Under the pieces are notes generated by a model. That model saw nothing but the letters and a program-made list of their open reading frames with translations, had not been told where the DNA came from and made no database searches. This document shows, piece after piece, positions 50,180 to 57,921 of a stretch of DNA of 64,000 bases. Both the position numbers and the translations under genes were made by a program. The DNA is from Duganella margarita. Lineage in GTDB: Bacteria > Pseudomonadota > Gammaproteobacteria > Burkholderiales > Burkholderiaceae_D. The DNA is taken from contig NZ_WWCS01000024.1 of NCBI RefSeq assembly GCF_009857535.1, forward strand, positions 1 to 64,000, in the 5' to 3' direction. How positions within the stretch are numbered: the first letter of the stretch is position 1; every line of letters begins with the position of its first letter.

Positions 50180-50739
50180 TCGCGGCGCTCCCGTGGTGGT
50201 GGAAGGTAATCGGCGGCGGCGCAGTACTGGTGGTGATTTTGCTGGCCGAGCAGAGCTATGAGTCGCATCTGATCGCGAAAGGTGACGGCGCAGGTGCGGC
50301 GCGAGTGCACGCAGAGTGGAAAGCCTCCGAAGCCGCGATCGAAGCAAATGCACGGCGCGAGGCGGCAGCCGATGCCGCTCGCGCACGCGCCGAAACCGCA
50401 GCACTTCAATCGAAATTTGCCCAGTTGGCGGAACGCCAGCAGAAAGATCGCGTAGACCATGAAAACGAAAAGCGTATCGCTGTTGCTGCTGCTCTCGCTG
50501 GCGATGTCCGCCTGTCAGTCACTACCGCAGGAGGAGCGGGTAATCCGCTACATGAAGTCGGAGCGGACGAAGGTTCCGGATCTCGAGCCGGCCCTCCGGC
50601 AGAAGCGCGAGCCAACCTCTTGCCGGCAACTGCTTCAGCTATTCTCGGCATCGCCGGAGACTACGGACAGCTTGTGCGGGATTACAACTCCCTCCTTGGA
50701 CGGTTCGACACCGCACGAGCCACTTGCAATTCCGAATAA
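50176..50739 (+). CDS. Inner-membrane spanin, Rz-like
   Basis: 187 residues, GTG overlapping the endolysin stop. N-terminal membrane anchor (VIGGGAVLVVILLA) then a long Ala/Glu/Arg coiled coil and a periplasmic C-terminus with NSLLGRFDTARATC. It pairs with the lipoprotein spanin encoded inside it to fuse the membranes at lysis. Confidence 0.85.
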   Translation: MIAALPWWWKVIGGGAVLVVILLAEQSYESHLIAKGDGAGAARVHAEWKASEAAIEANARREAAADAARARAETAALQSKFAQLAERQQKDRVDHENEKRIAVAAALAGDVRLSVTTAGGAGNPLHEVGADEGSGSRAGPPAEARANLLPATASAILGIAGDYGQLVRDYNSLLGRFDTARATCNSE

Positions 50740-50752
50740 GCCAAGTCTCTAA
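50459..50752 (+). CDS. Outer-membrane spanin lipoprotein, Rz1-like
   Basis: 97 residues in another frame within the Rz-like gene, ending 13 bases past it. Signal MKTKSVSLLLLLSLAMSAC with lipobox LAMSAC (lipid on Cys19), then a Pro-containing periplasmic domain with two Cys. The nested layout is that of lambda Rz/Rz1. Confidence 0.83.
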   Translation: MKTKSVSLLLLLSLAMSACQSLPQEERVIRYMKSERTKVPDLEPALRQKREPTSCRQLLQLFSASPETTDSLCGITTPSLDGSTPHEPLAIPNKPSL

Positions 50753-50798
50753 TTCCCCAAACCGGAGCTTCGATGAATATTTTTTGCCACTACCTAAG

Positions 50799-51725
50799 TT
50801 ACTCGCGCTTCTGACGTAGTTCGAGTACACGGGGGTAGTCGTTTGTCTGTACGCTTTCGGTGGCCGCCATATGGTTGGCATGATCGTCGCACATTTTTAG
50901 CATTTTATTAATTGGAAATTCTGCTTTGCCGCGCTCAGCACTTGCATATGCGAGTTTAAAATTGGGTGGAAGAAAAAGCCCAAGAAACAATGGTATTGCG
51001 CGTTGGTTTATACCGTCAATTTTTCCGAGGTCGCTATCGGTGAAGATAAGAAAATTTTTGGTTTTGGAGGTGGCAGAATTGCTTAAGGATTGTATTAAAA
51101 AAAATATTGAAACTAGTTCAGAATTTATTTCTTCTTCTTGTATTAGATTTGCCTTCATATTGCAGTGATCAGGAAGTATCTTGAATTCGTGATCATCAGG
51201 GGAATTCAGAATATATTCAGCCACAGCAGTGTAATACACTGCTTTCTTTTCAATGGTATATTCGCGTTTGTTGGTATCAATTCCATAAATAAAGTCGTAT
51301 TTCTGGAATGCCGTATGATACGAAAAGGTTGGTCTTTCATTGTAAAAAAAGAGTCTGCTCATGGAGCGCTTGCCATACATTGTTCTTAATATTGACTTTA
51401 TCGGTATGATTTCTTGTGTCTGCGCACCTGGGACAGTGATTTTTGGTTTTCCGAAAATTTGTATTTCTTGTGTGAATCGATCAATCCGGAAGTATTCGAT
51501 CAGGTATTTCCGATCAAACTCCAGAACTAACTCCATACGTCTTGGAATCCGGTCCTGCTTAATCTTTTTGAAAGCCAGAGGTGGGCTCTGTCCATGCTCC
51601 CAAAACTTCGACTGCACTTTAACGTCTGGGCGATGTATCGTAATTATGCGTTGAACTTTTCCTTGTGGCGGAGGGAAGATTGTGTAGCGCTCGTTTGTAT
51701 TATCTGGAATCGTTATTCCTATCAC
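50799..51725 (-). CDS. Low-GC unknown protein, 308 residues
   Basis: Clearly AT-richer than the phage genes, minus strand, after the lysis block. Starts MIGITIPDNTNERYTIFPPP. Mixed alpha/beta, Lys/Ile/Asn-rich. The C-terminal part (FLIFTDSDLGKIDGINQRAI) has an FxDSD that could be a Mg2+ site, with a later MCDDHANHM. I cannot name a family; a nuclease is possible. It overlaps the upstream 88-codon frame by 26 bases. Right-end position and base composition suggest a recent cargo gene. Confidence 0.68.
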   Translation of the reverse strand: MIGITIPDNTNERYTIFPPPQGKVQRIITIHRPDVKVQSKFWEHGQSPPLAFKKIKQDRIPRRMELVLEFDRKYLIEYFRIDRFTQEIQIFGKPKITVPGAQTQEIIPIKSILRTMYGKRSMSRLFFYNERPTFSYHTAFQKYDFIYGIDTNKREYTIEKKAVYYTAVAEYILNSPDDHEFKILPDHCNMKANLIQEEEINSELVSIFFLIQSLSNSATSKTKNFLIFTDSDLGKIDGINQRAIPLFLGLFLPPNFKLAYASAERGKAEFPINKMLKMCDDHANHMAATESVQTNDYPRVLELRQKRE

Positions 51726-51966
51726 TTATCTCTCCGTTAAATTCTGGCCGTGGTTTGTTGTATTGCGACCAGTTATCCAAGTCTAAATACCCCGATTTCC
51801 TAAGCACCCATCTGCCATCCATGAACACAGAATGCCTTTTTCTACCTTTTTCATAAAATTTTCCTCGCCTAAAGTGGATGATTCGACTACTAATATCGGT
51901 ACGCCGAGAACGCTTATCGTGTGCACGAGGCCGCCTCGCACGCGCGAACTTCTCCGAGTTCGGCAA
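51700..51966 (-). CDS. Small basic protein upstream of the low-GC gene
   Basis: Up to 88 residues; an internal ATG at 51822 would give 40. The N-terminal half is Arg/Lys-rich, the rest reads HSVFMDGRWVLRKSGYLDLD, protein-like. It ends inside the start of the 308-residue gene (26-base overlap), so they may be a pair. Starts directly after the SRAP stop at 51967. Unknown function. Confidence 0.45.
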   Translation of the reverse strand: MPNSEKFARARRPRAHDKRSRRTDISSRIIHFRRGKFYEKGRKRHSVFMDGRWVLRKSGYLDLDNWSQYNKPRPEFNGEISDRNNDSR

Positions 51967-52668
51967 TCATAGCAATCCCATCTGCGTATCTGATGCCGGC
52001 GTGACCGCCTCCTGTTTCTTGGCGCGCGGCGGCACCGGGAACTCCCAGGCGCGCATCTGTTCGGCCGGGTAGGGGCGCAAGAAACTGCGCGTGTATTCGG
52101 GAGCGGTGCAGTCCAGCCAATCGTCCCACTCTGCCTGCGGCACGATTACCAGTGCGCGCTTTTCATCGCCCGGTTTGTGAAAACGCCGCATCAATGGGTG
52201 CTCGTCCGCGTTTATCGTCAGTTGCGTGAACGAGTGCTCCGGCCCGGCCTCACCATCCCATTCCCGCCACAGCCCGGCCACGGCGAACATCGACTGGTCT
52301 GCCATGCCGATCCCCCAGCGCACCGGCTTTCCGATTTCATAATTGGGCTCGTAGAACGCGGTCATCGGCACCAAGCACAGCTGTGACTTCTTCCAGGCGC
52401 CGGAAAACGAGCGCAGTTGGCCAACAGTTTCGGCACGCGCATTCATCGTGTCGAACGGCCGCACGCCGGGTGGTATTCGCTTGCGCGGCACCATTCCATA
52501 GCTGGCCAGCAGGCCCTCGCGCTGACCGTCGACGCCGCGGCGAACAATCGGCGCGCCGTAATCCTTCCAAGTCTCCGTGCGCCAGAACCCAGTGTCGTGC
52601 AGATCAATGATCACGCCCATGACGGTATCCAGCAGCTCCGGATCTGGAGGACGAAAGTTCACGCACAT
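51967..52668 (-). CDS. SRAP (YedK/HMCES-type) abasic-site protein
   Basis: 233 residues from ATG 52668, which places the catalytic Cys at position 2 (MCVNFRPPD). The other active-site pieces are there: DTMNARAETV (Asn), MTAFYEP (Glu) and MRRFHKPGDEKRALV (His). SRAP proteins crosslink to abasic sites in single-stranded DNA and protect them during repair. A LexA box lies 60 bases upstream, shared with a divergent gene, so SOS induction is expected. A longer frame to 52764 would remove Cys2 function. Confidence 0.92.
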   Translation of the reverse strand: MCVNFRPPDPELLDTVMGVIIDLHDTGFWRTETWKDYGAPIVRRGVDGQREGLLASYGMVPRKRIPPGVRPFDTMNARAETVGQLRSFSGAWKKSQLCLVPMTAFYEPNYEIGKPVRWGIGMADQSMFAVAGLWREWDGEAGPEHSFTQLTINADEHPLMRRFHKPGDEKRALVIVPQAEWDDWLDCTAPEYTRSFLRPYPAEQMRAWEFPVPPRAKKQEAVTPASDTQMGLL

Positions 52669-52727
52669 ATGGATTCCAGTCGTGATGATGAAAATCAAAT
52701 AATAGCGCGATTTTGCTTCGGAGATTA

Positions 52728-52747
52728 TACTGTATGTAAATACAGTA
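52728..52747. promoter_or_regulatory. LexA (SOS) box
   Basis: TACTGTATGTAAATACAGTA, a CTGT-N8-ACAG palindrome with AT-rich flanks, as bound by LexA. It stands between the SRAP gene (60 bases away) and the divergent gene at 52768 (20 bases away), so both may be induced by DNA damage, together with prophage induction. Confidence 0.88.
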
Positions 52748-52767
52748 TTCTTGACGGGAAACAAAAA

Positions 52768-53442
52768 ATGAAAGCATGGGTGGCGCGACGGCGGGAGGGA
52801 GGTGCCGTCTTGGCAGCGCCGGTGCCCGCGATTGAAGGGGCTGGCCTACTTGAGCTGGTGGTGGTCGAGATAACGGAAGAGGGGAATCGCCGCCCCATCC
52901 GTGTTGCTAGGCTACACCCATTGGGTGAGCAGCGCATCCTTGCGCAGCTGAAGCTACCCGCCCTCGTCCAGCTGAAGGGCTGGAAGCTGGTGCTGAGCGG
53001 GATAGAAGAAACGCGCAATGACGACGGCCAAGTTCGGGGTGTCGCGCAGACTTGGCTGTGCGAACTACGGCCGCCGGAAAACGCACTCGGATTCCGTGTT
53101 AAGGACACCTACATCAGCGGCGTGCGGCGGCCCCGTGCGGCGCTGCATCAGGCTTCCGGCACGTGCGGGAAATTAATGGTTGCCGGGGATTTTTCCAATG
53201 CGCTGCAGCGCCACACGACCTGCGCCGAAATGCATGGCTACCAGATATCGACCTTCGCAGCCAAGAGGATTATCGATTGCTATATCGAGTTCATGGGCGA
53301 TTCCAGTTTTGGACTGGGAGGCCTGCGCGTTCGCGAAGCACACCAAGACCGGCCGCAGCGCTTGGAGCGTGATGGCTGGCTGTGCGAGTTCGATGTCAAA
53401 GAGCGGGAACTGACTAAGGCGGAGTACCGGGCGCTGAGGTAG
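52768..53442 (+). CDS. SOS-linked unknown protein, 224 residues
   Basis: ATG 20 bases after the LexA box; a longer frame would run through the box. Starts MKAWVARRREGGAVLAAPVP. The first 125 residues are beta-rich (VVEITEEGNRRPIRVARLHP ... LKGWKLVLSGIEETRNDDGQ), the rest mixed with a Cys-containing segment. I do not recognise it. By control it belongs with SRAP, so a repair or damage-tolerance role is inferred. Confidence 0.75.
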   Translation: MKAWVARRREGGAVLAAPVPAIEGAGLLELVVVEITEEGNRRPIRVARLHPLGEQRILAQLKLPALVQLKGWKLVLSGIEETRNDDGQVRGVAQTWLCELRPPENALGFRVKDTYISGVRRPRAALHQASGTCGKLMVAGDFSNALQRHTTCAEMHGYQISTFAAKRIIDCYIEFMGDSSFGLGGLRVREAHQDRPQRLERDGWLCEFDVKERELTKAEYRALR

Positions 53443-53620
53443 GGCGCCGGCGCCGGCCGTTCTCGTCCAGCACGCGCACGATGGTGCTGAACTTGACGCC
53501 CCCGCTCTCCAGGAACAGTGCGGCAGCGGTGCGGCCGTCAACGCTGGCCATGATGATGCCGGCGTTGACGATGGTTTCTTTTGCCCGGTCCGGTCGGGTA
53601 CGGCGCTCGACTAAATTCAT
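53414..53620 (-). CDS. Small hypothetical protein, 68 residues
   Basis: Very good ribosome site AAGGAGATATA 4 to 14 bases before the ATG at 53620. The start (MNLVERRTRPDRAKETIVNA) and a following beta-like VKFSTIVRVLDENGRRRR suggest a compact DNA-binding or regulatory protein. It converges on the SOS-linked gene (29-base overlap). It is the last prophage gene before the attachment site, a usual place for an excisionase, but no Xis motif is clear. Confidence 0.62.
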   Translation of the reverse strand: MNLVERRTRPDRAKETIVNAGIIMASVDGRTAAALFLESGGVKFSTIVRVLDENGRRRRPTSAPGTPP

Positions 53621-53819
53621 GTTTATATCTCCTTCTGCCAATATTGTCATGGCAACGGTGGTGGCAACTTGATCTTGGTCGTTTGTGACGCCACGCCCTC
53701 AAAATCCGTTCCGCAAAACCACCTGCAAATTTTTCCAAGCCCGGGAAAATGGAATTTATTTTTTGCTGAGTGCGGAACGAAAATAAGTGTTAAGTTGCTG
53801 ATTCAAAAGAAATACTCGT

Positions 53820-53876
53820 CAGACTTAAAATCTGCCGCCGCAAGGCGTGCCGGTTCGATTCCGGCTCGGAGCACCA
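53820..53876 (+). other. 3' part of tRNA-Leu(TAA): attachment core
   Basis: From the anticodon stem (CAGACTTAAAATCTG, anticodon TAA) through variable arm, T-arm GCCGG-TTCGATT-CCGGC, acceptor strand TCGGAGC and CCA. The 5' half is absent: the required GCTCCGA acceptor strand does not occur upstream. Such 3' halves mark the far junction of an element inserted in a tRNA gene. The prophage lies to its left and the integrase of the next element to its right. Confidence 0.85.
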
Positions 53877-53902
53877 GCCCCCAATTTAGTACTACTGCAC
53901 AG

Positions 53903-53944
53903 AACGCCATAAGTCCTTGTAAAACAGGGATTTATGGCGTTTTT
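53903..53944 (+). terminator. Terminator after tRNA-Leu fragment
   Basis: AACGCCATAA / 19-base loop / TTATGGCGTT then TTTT. Common arrangement downstream of a tRNA; here it would terminate a restored tRNA-Leu transcript. Confidence 0.7.
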
Positions 53945-54040
53945 GTTTGTGGGGAATCAAGTGCGGAACGCCGTTTCGGACCTATTATTCCCGCTACGAT
54001 TTACACAAAATTTACACACGTTTTACACAACTCGACAGTT

Positions 54041-55054
54041 ATGGCGAGCTTCACCAGAACAGCGAAGGGCTGGCGCGCTGCGGTTGCGGTACGTGGCACG
54101 CGGGACACCAAGACTTTTACGACCAAGGCGGAGGCGGTCGCCTGGGCGGCCGCGCGCGAAACCCAGATCCGCCAAGGCGAGAGCGCGCCGACGGATACGC
54201 TCAAAACGCTGGACGAGGCCTTTCACCGCTATCTGAAGGAAGTATCGGTCCACAAGCGTGGGCATCGCATGGAAGGGCACCGGCTTGCGGCCATCGCCGA
54301 CCATGTGGTCGGCGGCCGGCGGCTTGGCAGCCTGCCTTTGAGCGAAGTGAGTTCCGACGTGCTTGGCCAGTGGCGCGATCTGAGGTTGCGCGGCACATTC
54401 GCCGCCAATTTCGCCGACAAGGTCAAAGGCGCTTCCGTGATCCGCGAGCTCAATCTGCTGTCGCACGTATTCACGACCGCACGGAGGGAGTGGAAGTGGA
54501 TCGTCAAGAGTCCGACCACCGATGTGCGGCGGCCCAAAGGCTCGGCGCCGCGCGACCGCCGTATCAGCGAGGATGAAATCGACCGCCTTTGTGTGGCATT
54601 GGGGTTTGACGAAAGCCCTGTCACGACAAGGAGTGGAGTGGTCGCGGTGGCGTTCTTGTTCGCGATCGAGACAGGGATGCGCGCCGGCGAGATTTGCGGC
54701 TTGCGTCGCGACGACATCAAAGGCCGCGTGGCCCATCTACCACGCACCAAGAATGGCACCAAGCGCGATGTGCCTTTGTCCACGCGGGCGCTGGAGTTGA
54801 TCGCGTTGATGCCGGCTGGAGACGCGGTGTTCGACATCACCGCTGCGAGCCTGGATGCCTTGTTTCGCAAGGCGAAGGCGCGCTGCCAGATCGACGACTT
54901 GAAATTCCACGACACGCGCCACGAGGCGATTACGCGCTTGGCGAAGAGGCTCAATGTGCTGGAGCTGGCGAGAGTGGTGGGGCATCGTAATTTGAATGAG
55001 CTACAGACCTATTACAACGAGACGGCTGAGGAGCTTTCCAAAAAGCTGCAATGA
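54041..55054 (+). CDS. int: Tyrosine recombinase (integrase)
   Basis: 337 residues from ATG 54041 (MASFTRTAKGWRAAVAVRGT). N-terminal arm-binding region, core-binding SAM-like domain, then the catalytic domain with Arg214 in ETGMRAGEICGL, Lys in RTKNGTKRDVPL, His290-x-x-Arg293 in FHDTRHEA, VVGHRN and the nucleophile Tyr in LQTYYNET. It starts 165 bases after the tRNA-Leu fragment in P4-like orientation, so it should belong to the element on the right. A longer frame would pass through the tRNA fragment and is rejected. Confidence 0.93.
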   Translation: MASFTRTAKGWRAAVAVRGTRDTKTFTTKAEAVAWAAARETQIRQGESAPTDTLKTLDEAFHRYLKEVSVHKRGHRMEGHRLAAIADHVVGGRRLGSLPLSEVSSDVLGQWRDLRLRGTFAANFADKVKGASVIRELNLLSHVFTTARREWKWIVKSPTTDVRRPKGSAPRDRRISEDEIDRLCVALGFDESPVTTRSGVVAVAFLFAIETGMRAGEICGLRRDDIKGRVAHLPRTKNGTKRDVPLSTRALELIALMPAGDAVFDITAASLDALFRKAKARCQIDDLKFHDTRHEAITRLAKRLNVLELARVVGHRNLNELQTYYNETAEELSKKLQ

Positions 55055-55182
55055 GGGTAAGGGGGAGGATCTATGCCGGAGCGAGATGATTTGTCAAAAT
55101 CTTCATGGACGAGGACATCCTGTGCTTTTTGGCCGCCGGTTTGGTTTGAACGATTCTCGTAACGCCTAATAGGGTCTGTCTT

Positions 55183-55244
55183 CCGATGGCTCGCGCGCTG
55201 ATTCAAGCGAAGTTCGCGCACGAGCGTGGAGGGGGCGGCGGCGT
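55183..55244 (+). pseudogene. 3' remnant of a phage cytosine methyltransferase
   Basis: A run of about 60 bases encodes PMARALIQAKFAHERGGGG and closely matches the last codons of the intact methyltransferase at 13516-13583 (PMARALIQANFMHEREMG), at the nucleotide level too. No other part of the gene is present nearby. It is a leftover of a related phage within the second element or its flank. The rest of 55055-55247 shows nothing. Confidence 0.7.
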
Positions 55245-55247
55245 GAT

Positions 55248-55556
55248 TTACTGCTGGGGATTGGATAGATCAAGGATACGACCGACCCATCTTGGGCTGC
55301 TGCGTTCTGGCAGTAATTCGACCGGAAAAGGGTCGAAACCACGATCAAGCGCGTCAGCAATTGCAACCCGAATTGCATCATGCGCCTTTTCCAAATCACC
55401 TTTCGTGACCCAGTCGTCGCCGAATTGCATTTGGTACTGGCTTTCGACGGAGTCTAGGGGATCGCCCATCCACAGGGACACTTTCGCTATGTGCCCGATG
55501 AAGAGTACATCCGCATGCCGATATTCTCCCGCCCCGAGCTCTAGATTGAATCGCAT
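55248..55556 (-). CDS. Hypothetical protein, 102 residues
   Basis: TAGGAGG lies 6 to 12 bases before the ATG at 55556. MRFNLELGAGEYRHADVLFI opens an alpha/beta protein with VESQYQMQFGDDWVTKGDLE and a helical centre. Second of two minus-strand genes, 21 bases after the upstream one. Unknown; the start style resembles small immunity-like proteins, but there is no support. Confidence 0.6.
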   Translation of the reverse strand: MRFNLELGAGEYRHADVLFIGHIAKVSLWMGDPLDSVESQYQMQFGDDWVTKGDLEKAHDAIRVAIADALDRGFDPFPVELLPERSSPRWVGRILDLSNPQQ

Positions 55557-55577
55557 GTTTGCCTCCTAACGCGTCGG

Positions 55578-55832
55578 TTATTTAAAGCTGTCGGAATCCA
55601 GAACGACGTAGCCGTTACCCACTTTATGGGCGTTGAACGCGACTCCTTTTATGCGATCGATATTCTGCTTAAACGACTGCAACGGGGCCAGATCACGGCC
55701 ATTGCTTAGCACGTCCAGCGCACTTCGGCTAATGCGGAAGGCGCGCCAGACGTCCGCGTCGAATAGCTCAAACGCGATGAAATCTCCAGTAGTGAGATCG
55801 GAAACATTCCGCAAGTCGGGGTCGCTCAACAT
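55578..55832 (-). CDS. Hypothetical protein, 84 residues (DUF1488-like?)
   Basis: ATG at 55832 with GGAAGAA 6 bases upstream. MLSDPDLRNVSDLTTGDFIA, then FDADVWRAFRISRSALDVLS and FKQNIDRIKGVAFNAHKVGN, a pattern that weakly recalls DUF1488 (ligand unknown). First of a two-gene minus-strand unit. Confidence 0.6.
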   Translation of the reverse strand: MLSDPDLRNVSDLTTGDFIAFELFDADVWRAFRISRSALDVLSNGRDLAPLQSFKQNIDRIKGVAFNAHKVGNGYVVLDSDSFK

Positions 55833-56356
55833 TTTTTCTTCCGTTGTAGAAACGATAAATATATCATGATTTATGACGCATCCCACTTGGAGCGCGAGCA
55901 CCGCGCTATATCCAACGAAACGCCGGACCCGGTGCGTCAATCAAAGCGCTGTGCCTAGGACAACGCAGCACCGGCAAAGTGCTGATGCGCCCCAAGCAGT
56001 GCCACGGCTGTTTGGTGGCCGGCCATGTCGCTACGTTCAAAGCAAGCCGTTTTGTTTTTTTTCAAGAGCCACGTTGTAGCCAGGTTGCGCTAGAAGGTGG
56101 CAATAATTATTTGATATTCGCTGTTATCTTGATGATAATTTTACCTCTGGCGATTTCGCCAGGGCAAGAAATTGGCGTTGGCTGACCATCGCTTAGAATA
56201 GACTGGCTCAGTCATCTCAAGTGGAGATAGCGCTCATAGCGTTTTTGGGGAAGGCTAAAACATCTGGCGATCTTGCTCAATGCCATTTGGTCGCGAATGT
56301 GCTCGCGTCGAATTCTTCCTAGCGTAGGCACTGTGTAAGTTTTTAGAGGGGAATCT
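55833..56356. other. Intergenic stretch
   Basis: 524 bases without a secure gene. A short hydrophobic frame near 56112-56185 (FAVILMIILPLAISPGQEIG) could be a membrane peptide but lacks a ribosome site. The last 150 bases are AT-rich and probably hold the promoter of the NYN gene. Confidence 0.45.
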
Positions 56357-56968
56357 ATGGGTAGGGTTATGGCGTTCGTGGACGGTGAGAATCTCCTGAA
56401 CCGATTTGAAGCGATGGTGGGGGAAGGGCTAAAACATAGGGACCATACCCCGCAGGGGGGTATGGCGGAGCCTATTAAATATGACCCCAAGAAATTCGTG
56501 TGGTCACCATATACTATAGCTAATTTATATGGTGGCGATATTCTCGAACGCGTCACGTACTACACGACGATGACCGGAGATGTCGACGCGTTGGAAGACC
56601 TCAACACTGCTATCGGTTCCTGTCAAACACGCGAAATTCCTTACGCCAGCATCGGGCAACATCAGCTTCGTGTCCTTCCGAAAGTTTTTAAAAAAGAGGC
56701 GCGAAGGACTAAAACGAAGTCTGTCGATATCAGCATTTGCGTCGATGTGATGGAGTACGTGAAAAATGATGCTTTAGATGCAGTGTATTTGGTTTCTGGT
56801 GACGTGGATTACCGCCCCCTAATTGAAGCTGTCATGCGCGCCGGGAAGCGAGCATATGTGGCTTCGCTATCAAGTGGTAGAGGTTTAGGCTACAGCAATG
56901 TTCCAGACAGGTACGTCAATCTAGACTCTCTTTATTTTTTCGGAATGCCGAACGCCTTGATCCGATAG
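56357..56968 (+). CDS. NYN-domain (PIN-like) nuclease
   Basis: 203 residues. Acidic residues of the NYN fold: AFVDGENLLNR (Asp near 9), VTYYTTMTGDVDALEDL, KSVDISICVDVMEYVKNDAL and VYLVSGDVDYRPLIEAVMRA. These make the PIN-like Mg2+ site of LabA/NYN ribonucleases. RNA or single-strand cleavage is likely. Single gene, lower GC than the mobilization genes. Confidence 0.85.
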   Translation: MGRVMAFVDGENLLNRFEAMVGEGLKHRDHTPQGGMAEPIKYDPKKFVWSPYTIANLYGGDILERVTYYTTMTGDVDALEDLNTAIGSCQTREIPYASIGQHQLRVLPKVFKKEARRTKTKSVDISICVDVMEYVKNDALDAVYLVSGDVDYRPLIEAVMRAGKRAYVASLSSGRGLGYSNVPDRYVNLDSLYFFGMPNALIR

Positions 56969-57277
56969 GTTCATTCGGTACACCCCAGCGGTGTGTATTT
57001 GCATCAACAAGATTTTACTTCGCCTAAAATACTTGCCCTTGATACAGAATACTCACGCGCCACGGCGTTGACGCTTTCAAGCAAGCTGGTTCCAATCGAT
57101 GGTCGTCGCTATCGACGAAGCAAACAAGGCAAACAGATTTCCTGGTTTACATTTATGTGATGGTTTTTGCATCTATCCGCCGACGGGTTGATCTGGATCG
57201 CGTAGCGGACCGATTGACGACCTCATGATGTACTTCATGACCGCACATTTTTGTGTGAGGTAGAAGGTGAGGACGTC
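56969..57277. other. Intergenic stretch
   Basis: 309 bases. No gene supported. A TCATGA sequence occurs twice (57225-57230 and 57236-57241) just before the HTH gene and could be an operator, but it is short. Confidence 0.4.
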
Positions 57278-57544
57278 ATGAACGATATAGAATTTGTCGA
57301 ACGTTTGGCACATGCGCTGGCGGTATATGTCCGACCGGCGATTCCCTTGGCGATTGATCTGTGGGATATCGCGATCATTGCGCAGTATCTGAAGCGTGAT
57401 CCCCAGGTGGTGCGGGAGCGGATGGCTTGTTTACCGGGATTTCCCAAGGCGATCCGGCTGCCCACAAAGACGGGCAGGGCGCAGCCGCTGTACAACGCTA
57501 AGGAGGTGATCGATTGGGCGCAGAGTTTTAAGGAGCGGAACTGA
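57278..57544 (+). CDS. Small HTH protein, possible excisionase/AlpA-like
   Basis: 88 residues from ATG 57278 (GGTGAGG upstream). Central DLWDIAIIAQYLKRDPQVVR with LPGFPKAIRLP and PLYNAKEVIDWAQ is the order of AlpA/MerR-like winged HTH excisionases. It may control excision or the next genes. Distance from the integrase (2 kb) is larger than usual. Confidence 0.7.
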   Translation: MNDIEFVERLAHALAVYVRPAIPLAIDLWDIAIIAQYLKRDPQVVRERMACLPGFPKAIRLPTKTGRAQPLYNAKEVIDWAQSFKERN

Positions 57545-57921
57545 TTGTCGGGACACTGCTTTCGAGATAGGCAATCAATCGCGAAAGATCCTGCTCGCAA
57601 CGCTGTAGCGACCGGTCAACATAGCCACGCCGATGGTCAGGAAAATATCGCGCGGACCGATACCTGTGTTCAATTGTCACGCCAAAAACCGCTTCCTCTT
57701 TCCCAGGTGCGCACCCACTTCAAGTGACCAAGCCGGTACGCCGTGATATCGGCCCGTCCTGTTTTGGGCGACGGTTCCCAAGGCCAGTGATTACTGCTGT
57801 CTTCGCATGCCTCATCTAAAATGGTGCTCGCGTTGAACATAGAGGGTGCAGCTTCGCTGTCACTTGGATTCGTACGGTTGGTCGCGATCCTACCGTAACA
57901 CTTTAAGTCATCAAAGACGTC
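57545..57921. other. Stretch with doubtful minus-strand frame
   Basis: 377 bases. A minus-strand frame 57670-57993 (107 codons) has a Trp-rich protein-like end (HLKWVRTWERGSGFWRDN) but overlaps the ATPase start by 72 bases and has no ribosome site. An internal ATG at 57840 would give 56 residues. It could be a gene fragment. Confidence 0.35.

Larger units (their letters stand above)
53621..54040. other. Attachment region between the two elements
   Basis: 420 bases without a gene. Holds the tRNA-Leu fragment (53820-53876), a 9-base repeat TGCGGAACG at 53771-53779 and 53962-53970 (direct) and 53707-53715 (inverted) that could be integrase arm sites, and a perfect 10-base-stem hairpin AACGCCATAA/TTATGGCGTT at 53903-53941 with T-run, probably the tRNA terminator carried by the element. 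Confidence 0.7.

Noticed and set aside
53669..54040. N-terminal extension of the integrase back to 53669
   Set aside because: It would translate through the tRNA-Leu fragment and the terminator hairpin; the ATG at 54041 gives a normal integrase length.
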